From assembly GCA_951812925.1 (NCBI GenBank), contig OX638369.1, positions 60,092,228 through 60,156,227 of the forward strand: 64,000 nucleotides of DNA. Direction: 5' to 3'. The stretch comes from Calliopum simillimum (lineage: Eukaryota; Arthropoda; Insecta; Diptera; Lauxaniidae). The notes under the pieces were generated by a model. It ran no database searches. It was not told where the DNA came from and worked only from the letters and a program-made list of their open reading frames with translations. How positions within the stretch are numbered: the first letter of the stretch is position 1; each line of letters starts with the position of its first letter. Positions 1-12,129 of this stretch are shown one piece after another. The position numbers were made by a program, and so were the translations under genes.

Positions 1-530
1 AATTTCTGTGCAACAAGATCAAAAGGAAATCACACAAGGATCATTTTCCTAGAACACATTAACTCATTATATCCTGTTTTAAGTCTTTTTTGACCTCTTT
101 TCTAAAATCTGGCCTACAATGGGTAAAAGAATTCTGCCAAAATATTGAAATTTGAAATTGTCAAACAGTGTAATAAGTAACCCAGAAAATATGGCATGTA
201 TTACTCGCAAATCGCATAAAATTCTGAATGGATCAAAACTGAAATGAACTCACAAATTATTGGTTTATTCATTTCTGTTTTAGTTTGGTTAACCGAACGA
301 AGCTGATTTTTTAAAAGCTTACACAAAGATAAAATTTTATATTAGCCGCAACCGTTCTAAGGTTAGTTCACAAATGGCTCTTTTTATATATGAGAAAAAG
401 AAAAATTTACAACTTTTTTAAATAAAATCATTAATGCTTACCTATCTCAATATGCTTCATTTTAAAATTTGTTCTTACTATTTACCAAACACTATTTATC
501 ACAACTTAACACTTTGCGACCAAAATTGAT
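1..530. other. AT-rich sequence, no gene seen
   Basis: I see only AT-rich DNA with short homopolymers here. No reading frame resembles a known protein, and I found no inverted termini that would define an element. Confidence 0.6.
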
Positions 531-690
531 TATTACAATTGTTAAATTACAAGGTGTTGAAGTTGGCGTTTTTGGTCATTTTCATGTAAAGGGTGTTTTT
601 TAAAAAATTTATAGCTTACACTAAAGTTTGTAAATTGATAAATCTAAGTTAATTGTCCCATTTATTTTGAAGTGTTCTTTTTATAAAAAA
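531..690 (+). repeat. Dispersed repeat, 'ggtgttgaagttggcgtttt' family
   Basis: This contains the phrase aggtgttgaagttggcgttt followed by a stretch ending near 'aagtgttct'. The same sequence occurs inverted at about 43400-43680 and again on the + strand at the right edge (63835-64000). The three copies share order but differ at many positions, so they are old copies of one repeat. I cannot assign it to a superfamily. Confidence 0.6.
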
Positions 691-1180
691 ATATATATGG
701 GTCATTCCACGGTGGATTTTCATTCAAAAATTTTTTTTGACCCGAATTATTTCGCATTCTTTGACTCAAAATAAAGGCAACGTATTTTTTCTTTTCGTCA
801 GGATATGCACATTTGTCAAGTTATGCATTTTTCAATTTTCAGGTTCGAAGAAAGTTCCTCTTTATACTTGCTAATATGCAAAAGAAATATTTAATTAACA
901 ATGTATCAAAACATTATGAAATGTATGCTTTTTTCTCAGCTGTCGAATGAAGGATATTACAAATCGATCCAAGTAAATGTTTATAAAAAAAAAATTACAT
1001 TTTCCTAAACAAATTAATTTTTTTCAAATTTACTACTGTTTTTTTCGATTTTTTTGCGGGAAAATGTTTTCTTAACACTTTTGCAGATACCCTCAAAATT
1101 TCAGAATGGATCGTCAAGAATTGTGGCTGCAATGAATTTTTAAACTTGTGCGTTCGCGCTGGGAAATGTATGATATTTTT
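691..1180. other. AT-rich sequence, no gene seen
   Basis: Long A and T runs with no supported coding frame. I found no clear terminal repeats. Confidence 0.5.
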
Positions 1181-1396
1181 CTATACCATTCGATATTTTC
1201 CGAGTTTTTTCTTATTATTGTATTACTCTCATCGGTTTATTTATCATTTTGAAAGCATGATCATTAGAGTTGAAAAGGTATAAGTTTCATAACAAAAAAT
1301 AGCTATGAATAAAAACATCGACTATAATCAGATTGTTGACCGAGCAGGGATCGGTCTCCAGGTACTCTTCTCTTCTTATACGAGATAAAATTGTAT
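1181..1396 (+). repeat. First copy of a duplicated segment
   Basis: The stretch from 'ctataccattcgatatttt' to 'ggtctccaggtactc' recurs at 3680-3992. The second copy carries an extra 146-bp hairpin element, and this copy is followed directly by a hAT-type insertion. The two copies therefore pre-date both insertions. Confidence 0.6.
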
Positions 1397-1404
1397 GTAC
1401 TTAT

Positions 1405-2269
1405 CAGTGCTGTCGTTTTGAAAAGTTTGAGCGAAGTGAAATTTTGTAAAAAGTGAAGCATTAGCGAAGTGAACACAAAAATCACAATTTTATTTATTCA
1501 GTTCATTCATTTTTATGCTGCACGTAACAAAATTTAAAAATATATTTTAAAAAAATATGCAAAAAAATACATAAAAAATTTCTTATGTCAAAAATTTACC
1601 GAAATATGGTCAACCACTCGAACATGGAAATTTTGTTTATGCGGTCGAAAAAACGGTTTTTACTTAAAACAAGGCATCTAACGAAAAAAGTTTTTAACAC
1701 AAAACATGCTTAGAATGGTCCAAAAAACAGGTGTGAATTTCTTTCAGAGTTTTTGGATTTTTTTTAATTTTTTTGAGCAATTTTTTAAGACACCTTTTTT
1801 TGAGAAAAAAAAATTTTTCCGATCACTTAAAAAAAATTTAAATGTTCGAGTAGCCATATTTCGACCAATTTTTCTCCTAAAAAATTTTTTAATAAAGCGT
1901 TTATCTACTTTTATAATATTCTGCTATATCTTTACCTACAGTTATAGACAAAAGAGTAAAAAACACAAGAATTCGAAATTTTTGCTTTCTTTTTTTGGTC
2001 TATAAACTAATTTAATTCTCTACAAAAAGTTTCCCGTGAAGTACATCGAAATCTAGCTTTGTTCGCTTGATATATTGAAAAAACAAATTACTTTTCAGTC
2101 AGGGCAGGCATCGGGCATACAAAAAGTATGTTTCTGAACTCTCATAAAAAGAATAGACAAATTTTGGATTCAAGAAAAACTGAAGTGATTTTATGAAAGG
2201 GGAAGTGGCGAAGTGTTTTTGATAAAAAATGAGCAAAATACTTCAATTGAAGTGAAAACGACAGCACTG
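1405..2269. mobile_element. Non-autonomous hAT-type element (865 bp)
   Basis: The ends are CAGTGCTGTCG at 1405 and its inverse ending CAGCACTG at 2269. They are flanked by a perfect 8-bp duplication GTACTTAT at 1397-1404 and 2270-2277. The duplication has T at position 2 and A at position 7, the known hAT preference (nTnnnnAn). The interior has no transposase I can recognise. The open frame at 1706-2005 is a run of Phe, Lys and Leu from T/A-rich sequence, so I treat it as noise. Confidence 0.75.
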
Positions 2270-2439
2270 GTACTTATGTATGTTTGGAATGGGCAAAACT
2301 TTTTCTCGAAAACGGCCACATCGATTTTAATGAAACTTCGGATAATGTTAGATATTAACATACAATGAAGAATGAGCAAGGCTGGAACTTTGTAAATACT
2401 CACCAGGGGGAATGGCACTGCCCTAAATTTTAAATTAGA

Positions 2440-3260
2440 TTTTGTCATAACTCGCAAACCATACAAGGTATTTAAATGAAATTTGGGGAGCGGGTACTGC
2501 TTAATAATACCTTGAAACAAACGAAATATGGGCGGGATCGAATAAGAAGCACGCCCACTTTTTAACCCTTGAAAATTTTGATTCAATATTACTTGAAAAC
2601 GACTCCAACAATTTTGATGAAAATTTGTGAGACTGTACCCCTGAAAACAAGTATTAATATATGATATGCCGTTATATTGGGAAAACTCGTTCAAGGGCGT
2701 GGCACTGCCCACAAAAATATAATACGGTATAAAAAGAAAACTAATAAAGCAATTATTCTAAAATTAACTGTGGGAAGCCTACTTGCTATAGGGTATCTCT
2801 GATCTGAATATGATTAAAATATCGCCGTTGCGCGTGGAACCTCCCATACAAGCAAAATACGTCAAATGCTATTTTTCGCAAATGTTACAATAATACCTTG
2901 TAATAAGCATGGGTGAGATCGAATAAGTGGTACGCCCACTTATTAACCCTTGAACCATTTTGATTCAATATTACTCAAAAACGACTCCAACAATTTTAAT
3001 GAAAATTTAAGAGACTGTACCCCTGAAAACAAGTATTAATATATGATATGCCGTTATATTGGAAAAACTCGTTAAGGGCGAGGCACCGCCCACAAAAACA
3101 TAAAACGCTTTAAAAAGAAAACTACGAAAGAAATCTTTCTAAATTTAACTTTAGGAAGTCTACTAGCTATTAGGCACCTACGATCTAAAGGTGGGCAAAA
3201 TATCGCCGGTGCGCTTAGAACCAATCATACAAGTAAAACACATTAAATGCTATTTCTCGC
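2440..3260 (+). repeat. Direct tandem duplication, 382-bp period
   Basis: The sequence around 2505-2830 is repeated at about 2890-3212 with a constant offset of 382 bp, measured at two anchors (attcaatatt at 2581/2963 and atgatatgcc at 2661/3043). Each unit contains the fly-type phrase of the form 'ggcgtggcactgcccac'. The antisense open frame 2191-2712 lies across this repeat and has no recognisable homology. Confidence 0.7.
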
Positions 3261-3679
3261 AAATGGTACAACATATTTTGATTAAATTTGGTATGAGGAT
3301 CTGGATCATAAGTATCTAAAGCATTACGAAAAGTGGGCGTTGTTCAATAATTGCCACTCCCACTTTTTACCAAAATAAAAAAATTTTAGTTAATAACTCA
3401 GTCTTATGTACTTTTCGACGCTGAATACGTCTTCATCACTTGAAGTTGAAGAAAACGCCGTGCTCAGTCTTACAGCGTAGCTACAAAAAAGGTGAAATTC
3501 TTTTTTATAAATGCCATCGAATAGCCACACTTATCAAAATATCCATTCGGATTTTTCCAATAGGTCTCTTTCTTTCCGAGTTATGATACATAAAACGAAA
3601 AATTTTGGGTGCGTGGCATATTCCAGTTATTTATTTTAGGTAGAATGCTCCAAAAAAAATGTTAAGTTTTAGGTATTTT

Positions 3680-3992
3680 CTATACCATTCGATACTTTGC
3701 GAGTTTTTTTATTATTATTCTCATCGGTTAGTACATATATCTGTGGCAGGAAGGAAAAACTGCATAAGTCGAGTTTTGATAAAAAAGCATAGCAGTTTAA
3801 ATTTATTTGATTTGAATAGAATTTATGTCCCTTTGCTTTGTTATCGAATATCGACTTAAGCAGTTTTTCTATATTGCCACAGATATCAATTTGAAAACAT
3901 GACCATACGAGTATCATAACAAAAAAAAGCTATGAAGAAAACCATCAACTAAAATAATAAGATCAGATTGTTGACCGGTCTCCAGGTACTCA
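3680..3992 (+). repeat. Second copy of the 1181-1396 segment
   Basis: This matches 1181-1396 on both sides of a hairpin element at 3739-3884. The preserved flanks show where the hairpin inserted. Confidence 0.6.
3739..3884. mobile_element. Small hairpin MITE (146 bp)
   Basis: The termini ATCTGTGGCA and TGCCACAGAT are inverted, and the arms continue to pair imperfectly (for example aaactgcataagtcgag against cgacttaagcagttttt). The homologous segment at 1181-1396 lacks it, so it is an insertion. A 2-bp AT duplication is possible but too short to be firm. Confidence 0.65.
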
Positions 3993-4916
3993 TAATTAAG
4001 GATAAAAGCCAGTGCTGCCCATCAAAGATGAGTATTTATCAATAAATTTCAAACAAAAATTCCAAAAAAAATCAAACGAAACGTCAAAAGTATTGATTCG
4101 AAAAATAGCAAAGCAAGATAAAAGATAAATATCAATTTTTTATTTATTTAACGAAAATGAATGAATGAAATCTTAACTTTTATTTGAAGCAAGCGCAAGA
4201 AGTGGAGCAAGGATGAAACTTTCAGTGCTGCCAAATTTTGTTCAGTACTGCCAAACTTTCGATTGTTATATTTAATTGTAGGTGCGCGTTTTTTTTGTCA
4301 TACATAATTAATTATATACACGTGTCAAAAGAAACATGCCTATTAGTTCTTAATTCTTAAATGAGAAGTAAATTTTTATGTAAAAAATGGTAGGGGAAGA
4401 ATACCGGATGGAATGGAAAGCTAGAGACCTTAGCTAACTACTGGTGAAGAAAGTAAATTGATTTCGTTAGTTGGAAAAATTATATGAAAAAAATAGCGAA
4501 AACAAATGACAAAAAAAAAATTTTTGATTCGGTTGTGGGCACCCTTAAAAAATCGGCTAAAAATGGGAAAATATGAAGTAAAACGCAATCAAATGGAGAA
4601 GAAAGCAAAATTAATTTACTTTGGAAACATTGACTCACACGAATTGTACAAATTCTGCTCAACGGCTTTAACAAAATCAGCGTCACTGAAAACGTCTGGA
4701 TCGAATCATCATACATCATGCTGTTGCTTTGAAACCAGACTTGTTTGTCTTCGGCGTCAATGCCAGAACAATTGTTTTGCAGACTAAGCTAACGGCATAA
4801 AAACGCCAATTAAATTTATACATTTACTCCGGTAAATGCACAAAAACTTCGTGCTGTCATAACACGCGCTTAAAGTTTATCAGAACAGCCGAATTTGTTA
4901 TCTGTCAAAAATTACG

Positions 4917-5065
4917 TGGGGGTGCCCACACCCGCAGGCGGCACTCTTCCCCTACCTCCCAAAAATATTTCATTTTTTCTTCTTCTTCTTCGCTTCTTTG
5001 AAGAGGGGCGCGAGCTTGTGAAGAACTTGAAAAAGGGCGTTCCCAAAAACGGTTGAGAACCACTG
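4917..5065 (+). mobile_element. Terminal fragment of a hAT-type element
   Basis: The stretch ends in ggttgagaaccactg, the inverse of CAGTGGTTCTCAA, which is a widespread hAT terminus. The preceding 'gggcgcgagcttgtgaag' and 'gggcgttcccaaaaac' are also typical of sequence just inside those ends. The other end is missing, so this is a truncated remnant. Confidence 0.5.
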
Positions 5066-5071
5066 ACATGG

Positions 5072-5445
5072 ACTATGGTATAAAAAACAAAATGATTGTT
5101 TACAACTTTTTCTTGCATAAATTTGCAGTTGATTTTGACTTTTTTAAAATTTTTTTCGAAAAAAAATAAAATTTTTTTTAGAAATCAATTTATTTCGCCA
5201 AAACTAAGAAACAACCAAAAAGTGATGCGAATAGGAAATTTAATTACCTATAATTTGACAAATAATACTTTAAATATAAATATTGGTTCTTGAGATATTT
5301 GTTATTACCATTTTTTTTTTTTAGTCCAAAAACCGAAAATGACCGATATCTCAAAAACGACTTCAAAAAAAATAATAATGTGATTTTCCGAATCAGCAGC
5401 CGACTTTACACAGGAAATGAATGATGGTTTTCATTTTGGCTGTAA
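5072..5445 (+). mobile_element. Right half of a CACTA-like palindromic element
   Basis: This matches the right half of the element at 22171-23501, including 'gaccgatatctcaaaaacga' and 'gaatcagcagccgac'. It ends near 'ggctgtaaact'. Its left half is absent. Confidence 0.55.
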
Positions 5446-5455
5446 ACTATTATTA

Positions 5456-6524
5456 CACTGTGAAACAACATTTTTTTTTTTTTTTTTCAAAAGTCTACTC
5501 GGATCTGATGCTGCGGGGTGAAAATATAGGACAAAACAAGAATTTTATTGGCTCAGTTTGTTCAAGTTGGCTCAAGTTCTCGAGAAACGGCCATTTGTTT
5601 TTTTCGATAGCAAACTGAGTTCTACTGCATCTGGTGTTGGGGTCTTGTTCGTCTCGTCAATATTTACTATACAACTTTCACCAACAAATCAGTCCGTTTG
5701 GATGCATTTTCGGCAAGTTAGAGTACAAAATTCCCAAAAAAAGTTATCTTTATCGCCTTTATGACATGCGGCTCGATAGAAATCACCCGAGCTGTCGATT
5801 TATGGACAGGTTTTGACTTCTAACGTATAGCCGAGATCCGAGAGATTTCAAGTGGATGACTGAAAAATTAAACGAAAAAAAGACTTTAAAAAAATCATGT
5901 TTTGTAGCAACTAGTAAAGATTTTGTAAAAATCTTTTGCAATAGGATATTTAGCACAGATTTGTTCGAAAGTTATTAACAATATATATATATCACATAAT
6001 TTTTTTAAAGTCATTTTTTTTTTTTTTTTGTTTAATTTCTTAGATGGCTCACTTGAGAAATTTTTGCCCATATGCCACATATATTATATGTTTGTACGGA
6101 TCTCGGCTATACGTTAGAAGTCGAAACCTGTACATAAATCCAGCTCTTGGGTGATTTCTATTGAACCGAATGTCATTAAAGCGAAAAAGATAACTTTTTT
6201 TGGGAATTTTGTGCTCCAACTTGCCGAAAATGCATCCAAAATAATTGATTTGTTGGAGAAAGTTGTATAGTAGATATTGACGAGACAAACAAAGCCCAAT
6301 CACAAGATGCAGTAGAACTCACTTTGCTATCGAAAAAACACATATGCAAATCGATGTTCTGAAAAACCCCCTCAAGGTGCAAAATTCAAATGGCCGTTTC
6401 TAGAAAATTTGAGCCAACTTGAACAAACTGAGTCAAATGGTTTCTTGTTTTTGCCTATATTTTCACTCCGCAGCTTCAGATCCGAGTTAACTTTTGAAAA
6501 AAAAAAAAATGTTCTTACACAGTG
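5456..6524. mobile_element. Long-arm palindromic element, CACTGTG ends
   Basis: Arms of about 390-430 bp at 5456-5840 and 6095-6524 are inverted copies. For example 'ctatacgttagaagtcgaa' on the right mirrors 'ttctaacgtatagccgag' on the left. Both termini read CACTGTG going inward. That heptamer fits the CACWRTG start known for Transib elements, but the flanks (TTATTA and TTATTT) do not give a clean 5-bp duplication, so the family is only suggested. Short open frames within the arms are spurious. Confidence 0.6.
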
Positions 6525-7189
6525 TTATTTGTTCTAATTGTCTTTATATATGTACCAAATTATATTTATTTACAATACATCAAATATTTTTAGAGGACCT
6601 GACACCGCCTACTTTTTCAGCGAGCATTATTTGACCCAAAATCTTAAACATATTTACTAAATCTCATCTATCTGCTTCAAAGCGTTGCGGAGATATGATT
6701 AGTTCATTTTTGGGAGGAGTGGAACCGCCCACTTTTTTAGGCTATAACTTAGCTTTTTTTTATACAAACAAAATGTGAAAATTTATTTAAAATCGGTCAG
6801 TTATTTTCCGAGTCAATAAGAAACAATTACACAAACAAACAAAATCTCAATTTTATTTTCGGTTTTTTTCTCATAACTTGAAAACTTCAAAAATAACTCA
6901 CAATATGTAACATTTTTGAAATCAAATCTGTTTTATAAATGCAATCTGTTACCCTGAAAAAAAGTGTCGCCCACGCCCTAGCTTCGTATGGGATTTAGGA
7001 GTGTCAGTGGCTGGATTTTGTTCATATTCACAGGTTTAAGAAACATCTGTACAAAATTTATTACTTCTAATGGCCACCGCGGAATACCGTTCCATACAAA
7101 CTCGTCCTCTGAAGTTTCGAAAAAAATAATTTTCAAAATTAGAATTGTCAATAACTATTGAAAAATTTAATTTTTCGAAGCCATGTTTT
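6525..7189. repeat. Dispersed fly-type 'ccgcccacttttt' repeats
   Basis: Several phrases such as 'gacaccgcctactttttc' and 'gtggaaccgcccactttttt' occur with 'ttatgattagttcatttttg'. The same family appears near 12130-13020, 40700 and 57240. I found no gene. Confidence 0.5.
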
Positions 7190-7699
7190 GCAATATTATA
7201 AAGGTATCAAAAAATCTTATTAACAAGTGTCCGAGTTAAGAAATTTCCACCCGTTTATAAACACAAATATGAAACAAAACATGAAAAAACGAACGCCTAA
7301 AATGGTAGAAACTTATGCTCAAAGCCTCATATATGTAGATAGCCGTAAACGTTATGCACTATTTGAATAGATAGTTGTTGATAGGACTCATTGATGATTT
7401 GTTACGGAATATCCAAAAGTGTACTGGTTTCTTAAAATATAAAAACTTCTCAAAAATTCAAAATCCCAATTACAAATGGGTCTTTTTTTATAAAAATGGT
7501 GTCAATTAATTCGCTTTTAAAAATTTTTCCCAAACCTTCAATTGATATTCCAAGACTTGGTTGGGAAAATGCCTTAGACGAATTCTAATAGATGCTGCCA
7601 AACTTCAAAAAGCTAAACAAAAACAAATATTATTATAATTTTGCAAAATACCCACTATCAGTACTGCAATGAAGACGCTTTTTAACACATTGGGTTTAT

Positions 7700-7745
7700 A
7701 TGGCATATATACAGCATCTTTTGATTACCAACATTACTTTGTGTT
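7700..7745 (+). promoter_or_regulatory. Candidate core promoter of MADF copy 1
   Basis: TATATACA at 7706-7713 lies about 29 bp before ATTACTTTG (7733). The arrangement of a TATA-like box, about 25-30 bp, then an A-T-(T/C)-ACTTTG start-like site is kept at 18157-18200, 35330-35365 and 39586-39615. A shared stretch 'caaagaaccacatctg' follows in most copies. Conservation between copies is observed; promoter function is inferred. Confidence 0.4.
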
Positions 7746-7989
7746 CGCTTTCACAAAGAACCACATCTGTTTGTGTTGACTTCTTGGTTTAATTTTCAGT
7801 TTATTCGTGTTAACATACTTTGCGAATATTTAGTATAATTTAATTTCGAAAGTTCTTTTTTAAAAGGGAGTACCCACTAGCGATCAGGTTTGTCCCTCTT
7901 TTTTGTCTGCCATCAGTCAACCACAAAAATTTTTAACTGATAGTGTGAACAAAAAAGTGTCAGTCAAGTGATATATTTTCAGAGCAAAG

Positions 7990-10021
7990 ATGGATGCAGA
8001 AAAAAAACGTTTTGAAAAAGAATTTATTTGTTGCTACGAAATGAAACGCTGCCTCTGGGACAAAACAAGCCCAGAGTACAAGAATCGCTATATAAGAAAC
8101 AAATCATATAAAAAGCTACTGGAAATTATGGAAAAATACAATACAGGATATTCCGTTCAGGACGTAAAAGATAAGATTAATACATTTCGATCAACATACA
8201 GAAGAGAATTGAATAAAATAAAGAAATCAGAGTCTTCTGGGGTCGGTGCTGATAATATATACCAACCGAAACTATGGTGGTTTGATTCTGGAAAATTCTT
8301 GCAAAACTGTGAAAAACCAAGTGAAAGCATAACATCATTGTCGAATGAAGACACAGTGAGTAATCATTTATTACAATTTATTTTAATTATGGAAAGAAAA
8401 ACATATTTTAACCTAAATCTTTTTCACATTGCTATGAAACTTAGCCTTCGCTATTTAAGAAATGACAAAATGTACATTTTTTGGTTCTTGATAAGTTGTA
8501 TTTATTTTGGTGATTTGCAAAGGTATCAAGTGGTAGGGGGATGTGCGCACCTTGGCCCGCTTTTAAGTTTTTTCAATATGCTGGATTTTCCAAAAAAGTA
8601 GAGTAGAAATATTACTTTTTCCGTTCCAATCTCAAACGGTCCAAGGTACACAATGCAAGTGTACCTTGGACTATCAAAAATAAAAGAGAATACATTGTAT
8701 ATAGCTAATAAATTATGTAATCAAAAGTACAACTAAGCCGTTCAAAATGACAATGGTGCAACTCCAAAACGAAACAAAAGTAATGTCATAATATTATTTG
8801 GCTGACATTTTGTTAGGGATGAAATTTACTTGATGATATGGAATTGTAGAGATTAAGTTGAAAAAATAATATCGACCAAATAACCGATCATTATGGCACA
8901 TAATTTATATGACATTACTATTGCCTCGTTTTGGAGTTACACCATTGTCATTTTGAACGGCTCAATTAATTAAACAAAAATGGTTGAAAAAAATAATATT
9001 AATCACGTAAATAACAATAATAATATTATACTGAAAGGCGATTATGGCTTCCTGATTGATCGTCAAAAAAGGCTCTGATCAATAAGCATAGGTCCAAGGT
9101 ACTCACAGACAGCGTGTTTTAAAAACTGTCAACACCCATAACATATATTAATGAAAATACATCTAAAACACACAAAAAGCTTAAAACAATAACAAAATTT
9201 CCTTCTTGACGTTGCAAAACTGAAATATTTCAAATAAGTTTCTCACAAAACACTTCGTAGTTTACTCCAAAAACTAATTTTTACACACCAAAAACACTTT
9301 TTCCGTCATTTTTTATACACGCATGCAGCTTGACGGTCTGAAGTCTACTTATATCAGTCAGCGGTATGAGTGGAAAATTCCATAGAAGAACATTATCGTA
9401 CACGTGCAACTGTTGAGTGGCAACCGACACTCGGACCGAGGTACACTCGGACCAAGGTACACACATCTCCCCTATAAGTTATCAAAGTCATTACTGCACA
9501 GTATACCACCAGGTCATTACTGATCGGAAATTTCCATTACGGAACGGAAATTCCATTTCATTGCAAAATTTCTTGCAATATTTCTCCAATCTCCGTCACA
9601 TAAAATATTATTTGCTTTTAATTATGAAAATGATTTAATATAATTTTCATTCCAGCCACCAGCTCATGAAACCAGCTCTTCTGATCAAGCCAGTGACGAC
9701 AGTATATGTGAACCCCCATATAAAATGAAAAAAACAGTAGAACGAGAAGATGTGATTTATATGGTTTTGAAGTATTTGCTGAAAGAAACTGATAGCTTTG
9801 GACATTTGGGGCTATCTTGGGCTGAAAAAATGCGTAAAATGCAAGCAAAACAAAGCAATATTGCGCAGGTGCTTATTACCAAAGTCCTTTGCCTAGGCGG
9901 TGTGAATATGCTCACACCGGACATTGCTGTTCAAAGCGGAAGCAAAACGTCAACTGTGGCAAATTCGCACAGCCATCAACCATCAACACCGCCAAGAAGT
10001 GTCGCCGCCGATACCAACTGA
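7990..10021 (+). CDS. MADF-BESS domain protein, copy 1 (two exons)
   Basis: I read two exons, 7990-8355 and 9656-10021, joined in phase 0. The donor is ACA|GTGAGT and the acceptor is TTCATTCCAG|CC. The product is 243 aa. Residues 12-107 form a MADF domain, with CLWD, YKNRYIRNKSY, KKLLEIM, a DKINTFRSTYRREL helix and LWWFD before KFLQNCE. Residues about 168-203 match a BESS domain (DSFGHLGLSWAEKMRKM then SNIAQVLITKVL). MADF domains are Myb/SANT-like DNA-binding modules and BESS mediates protein contacts, so a nuclear DNA-binding role is likely from the family; the target is unknown. The start codon is shared with copy 2. After the TGA the frame stays open and still matches copy 2 (LDEYGCNEY), so the ancestral C-terminus was probably longer. 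The 1.3-kb intron holds a transposon. Confidence 0.85.
8534..9474. mobile_element. Transposon in the MADF copy 1 intron (941 bp)
   Basis: The inverted ends are TAGGGGGATGTGCGCACCTT on the left and, read inward from the right, TAGGGGAGATGTGTGTACCT. The element contains further copies of 'ccaaggtaca' in both orientations. The intron of MADF copy 2 (133 bp) lacks it. I see no transposase frame and no clean target duplication, so it is an old non-autonomous copy. Confidence 0.6.
8736..8962. mobile_element. Nested hairpin MITE, AGCCGTTCAAAATGAC ends
   Basis: The arms at 8736-8790 and 8909-8962 are inverted copies (agccgttcaaaatgacaatg against cattgtcattttgaacggct). The order of motifs (…gcaactccaaaacgaaac… agtaatgtcat) is similar to the hairpin at 33426-33690, which suggests one family. 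It is nested inside the intronic element. Confidence 0.65.
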
Positions 10022-10079
10022 TTAGTTTTCCTAACGTTTTTGCAGAAACCGGTTACTGATAAACAAGAAGAACAAATTG

Positions 10080-11230
10080 AAAAATTGGACGAATACGGAT
10101 GCAATGAGTATATAATATTTTTACAAAGTAATTACAGTAATTTTAAACTAATCTTTTTATAATATTATCATGGTAGGAATAAACGAAGCAAAATTTCACT
10201 ATCTAATTTTGTTAATTTAAGGTTCCTCAACATTTTGGTAAACCTGTAAAGCCAATCTGTCTAGCTCGTAGGATTTTTTCATTCGCGAAATTAAAAAATA
10301 AATAAGTTTTTTTACGTATTCATCCTTAAGTATATTAGTGAATACTTATGTTAATTATTGTTGAAATAATAGCAGAAGTAATATTAAAGACTAATTTCAC
10401 AATGATCAGTTAAGCCTTAACTGGAACATTAATTGGCACTTTGACATTAAATTTCATACATAATTTTCATTTATCTAGAAGTCAAATTTTAACTGGATAT
10501 TGTGGAAATGGTCCTAAAAAAAACTTAAAAAAAATTCACAAAAAACAAGTTAAAAATTCAATAAAAATAAAAAAATAGAAAAAACCTAATTCAAAATGTT
10601 TAAAAAACGTAAATATCGGAAAGAAATACCCAGTAGTAACTTTAAAAGTGATACCCCTGGTCATGTTCAAAATCTATTTTTGATCTTTCCCTATAGATTG
10701 GTGCAATAAATTTTTTTTGTAAAAATGGGTCCAAAACAGTAACTTAGAGGGGTCGGGGACAACCTTGGTCATGTCAAAAATCTATTTTCGACATTTCCCC
10801 ATCGATTGGTGCAGTAAATTTTTTTTAAAAATGGGCCCAAAACGGTCGCACCTATACTTTAGTCACCGGGTCTTTTTTCAAGGTATTTTTTTTCCCCAAA
10901 AAAAACTTTTGTGTGACAAGTTTTTATCAAAAATTTTCACAAAAAACTTTTATCCTTAGAAGTTTTTATATAAAAGTTTTTTCAAAAACCTTTATATAGA
11001 AACTTTCATTTTTAAAACTTTTTGAAAAAATTTTTACAAAAAACCCTTTAAGGATAAAAGTTTTTAAAAACTTTTAAAAATAAAAGTTTTTTAAAACTTT
11101 TATTTCAAAAAGTTTAAAGTTTTTTTAAAATTTTATCCAGATGATTTAAAAGTTTTAAGTTTAAATAAACTTAAGCAAAAACTTTGAAAAAAGTTTAGTT
11201 TAGGATCTGGTATTAAGTCTCTCAATCTTT
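10080..11230. other. AT-rich sequence with 'aaaactttt' reiterations
   Basis: The first 50 bases are the tail of the MADF copy 1 duplication. From about 10860 to 11190 there are many scrambled repeats of aaaagttttt and aaaactttta, which can fold back on each other. I see no gene. Confidence 0.5.
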
Positions 11231-11231
11231 A

Positions 11232-12127
11232 CATAAACTTAATGTTGTTTTTAGCCATGCCACTAGATATGTCTACGGCATCGGACGATTCGACCATATA
11301 TCTGAACGAAGCAAGAGTATTCTTGGTCGTACTTTAAGCAATCATCTTGATATGCATAATATATTGCTTTTGTATAAGATCATCAATACTAGGTCACCGG
11401 CGTATCTATTTGATAAACTGCAATTCTGTCAGTCTAGTAGGTCTTTGTGTTTAATAATTCCCAGATACAATTACCTTAATTCAAGTAGATACTTTTTCAT
11501 TAGCATCATAAGGTTGTGGAACTCTTTGCCATTTGAAATTAAACGTTCGAGAACCTACAGCAGTTTTAAACATGCAGTTTTGAATTTTTTTTCTATTTAA
11601 CCTAGTATAATTTTATTTTTAAGATCAGGCAGCCAGGAGGTTTGAAAAAGTGGTGCAATAAGAATATTCTTTTTATGTAATATTTTTTCAAGCTTTTTGT
11701 ATGTCTGATGTCTAATTTATTTACTTATTTTAATTATTTATTTATTTATTTTTATTATGGTTCATTTATTTTGATTATTTATTTATATTTTTACTATTTA
11801 TTTATATTTCTATTATTTATTTATTTTTACTTCTATTATTTATTTAATTTTATTACTATTTATTTGTTTAATTACTTTTTATTAGACAACCAAGAGGCTT
11901 AAAGAGATGTGCAATTTAGTTTTTACTTTTAGTGCAATATTTTTTTAGGCTTTTTGTTTGTCTGTTCATTCCATTTATTTTTATTTTTTATTTATTTTTT
12001 CATTTATTATTTATACTTACTTTTTCTTTCTTGATGTGTTTAAATTATATATTTGAGCATTGATGTACTATAAAAGTCTAAGACTTAATGTACAGTTGAA
12101 CATTCTCTCAATAAAATTAAAATTAAA
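11232..12127 (+). mobile_element. 3' end of a non-LTR retrotransposon (LINE)
   Basis: Residues translated from 11241 to 11600 run from ATRYVYGIGRFDHIS through LLYKIINTRSPAYLF to RLWNSLPFEIKRSRTYSS and FKHAVLNFF. This is the conserved C-terminal tail of reverse-transcriptase proteins of Jockey/CR1-type LINEs, so the catalytic part has been lost by 5' truncation. The 3' region contains two imperfect copies of a segment with 'gtgcaat… aggctttttgt' (about 11640 and 11890), then T-rich 'tattta' runs, and ends near 12127 with 'ataaaattaaaattaaat', a typical LINE tail. Confidence 0.75.
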
Positions 12128-12129
12128 TA

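Noticed and set aside
2191..2712. 173-codon minus-strand frame
   Set aside because: It crosses the edge of a hAT element and a tandem repeat and matches no known protein.
4011..4250. CAGTGCTGCC at 4011 and a similar motif at 4220-4250
   Set aside because: They resemble the hAT end at 1405, but the two are in the same orientation and give no target duplication.
4506..4787. 93-codon frame on the + strand
   Set aside because: It overlaps an opposing frame of similar length, has no recognisable domain and no splice or promoter context.
11708..11902. Tyr/Phe-rich frame
   Set aside because: It comes from 'tattta' simple sequence in the 3' region of the LINE fragment.
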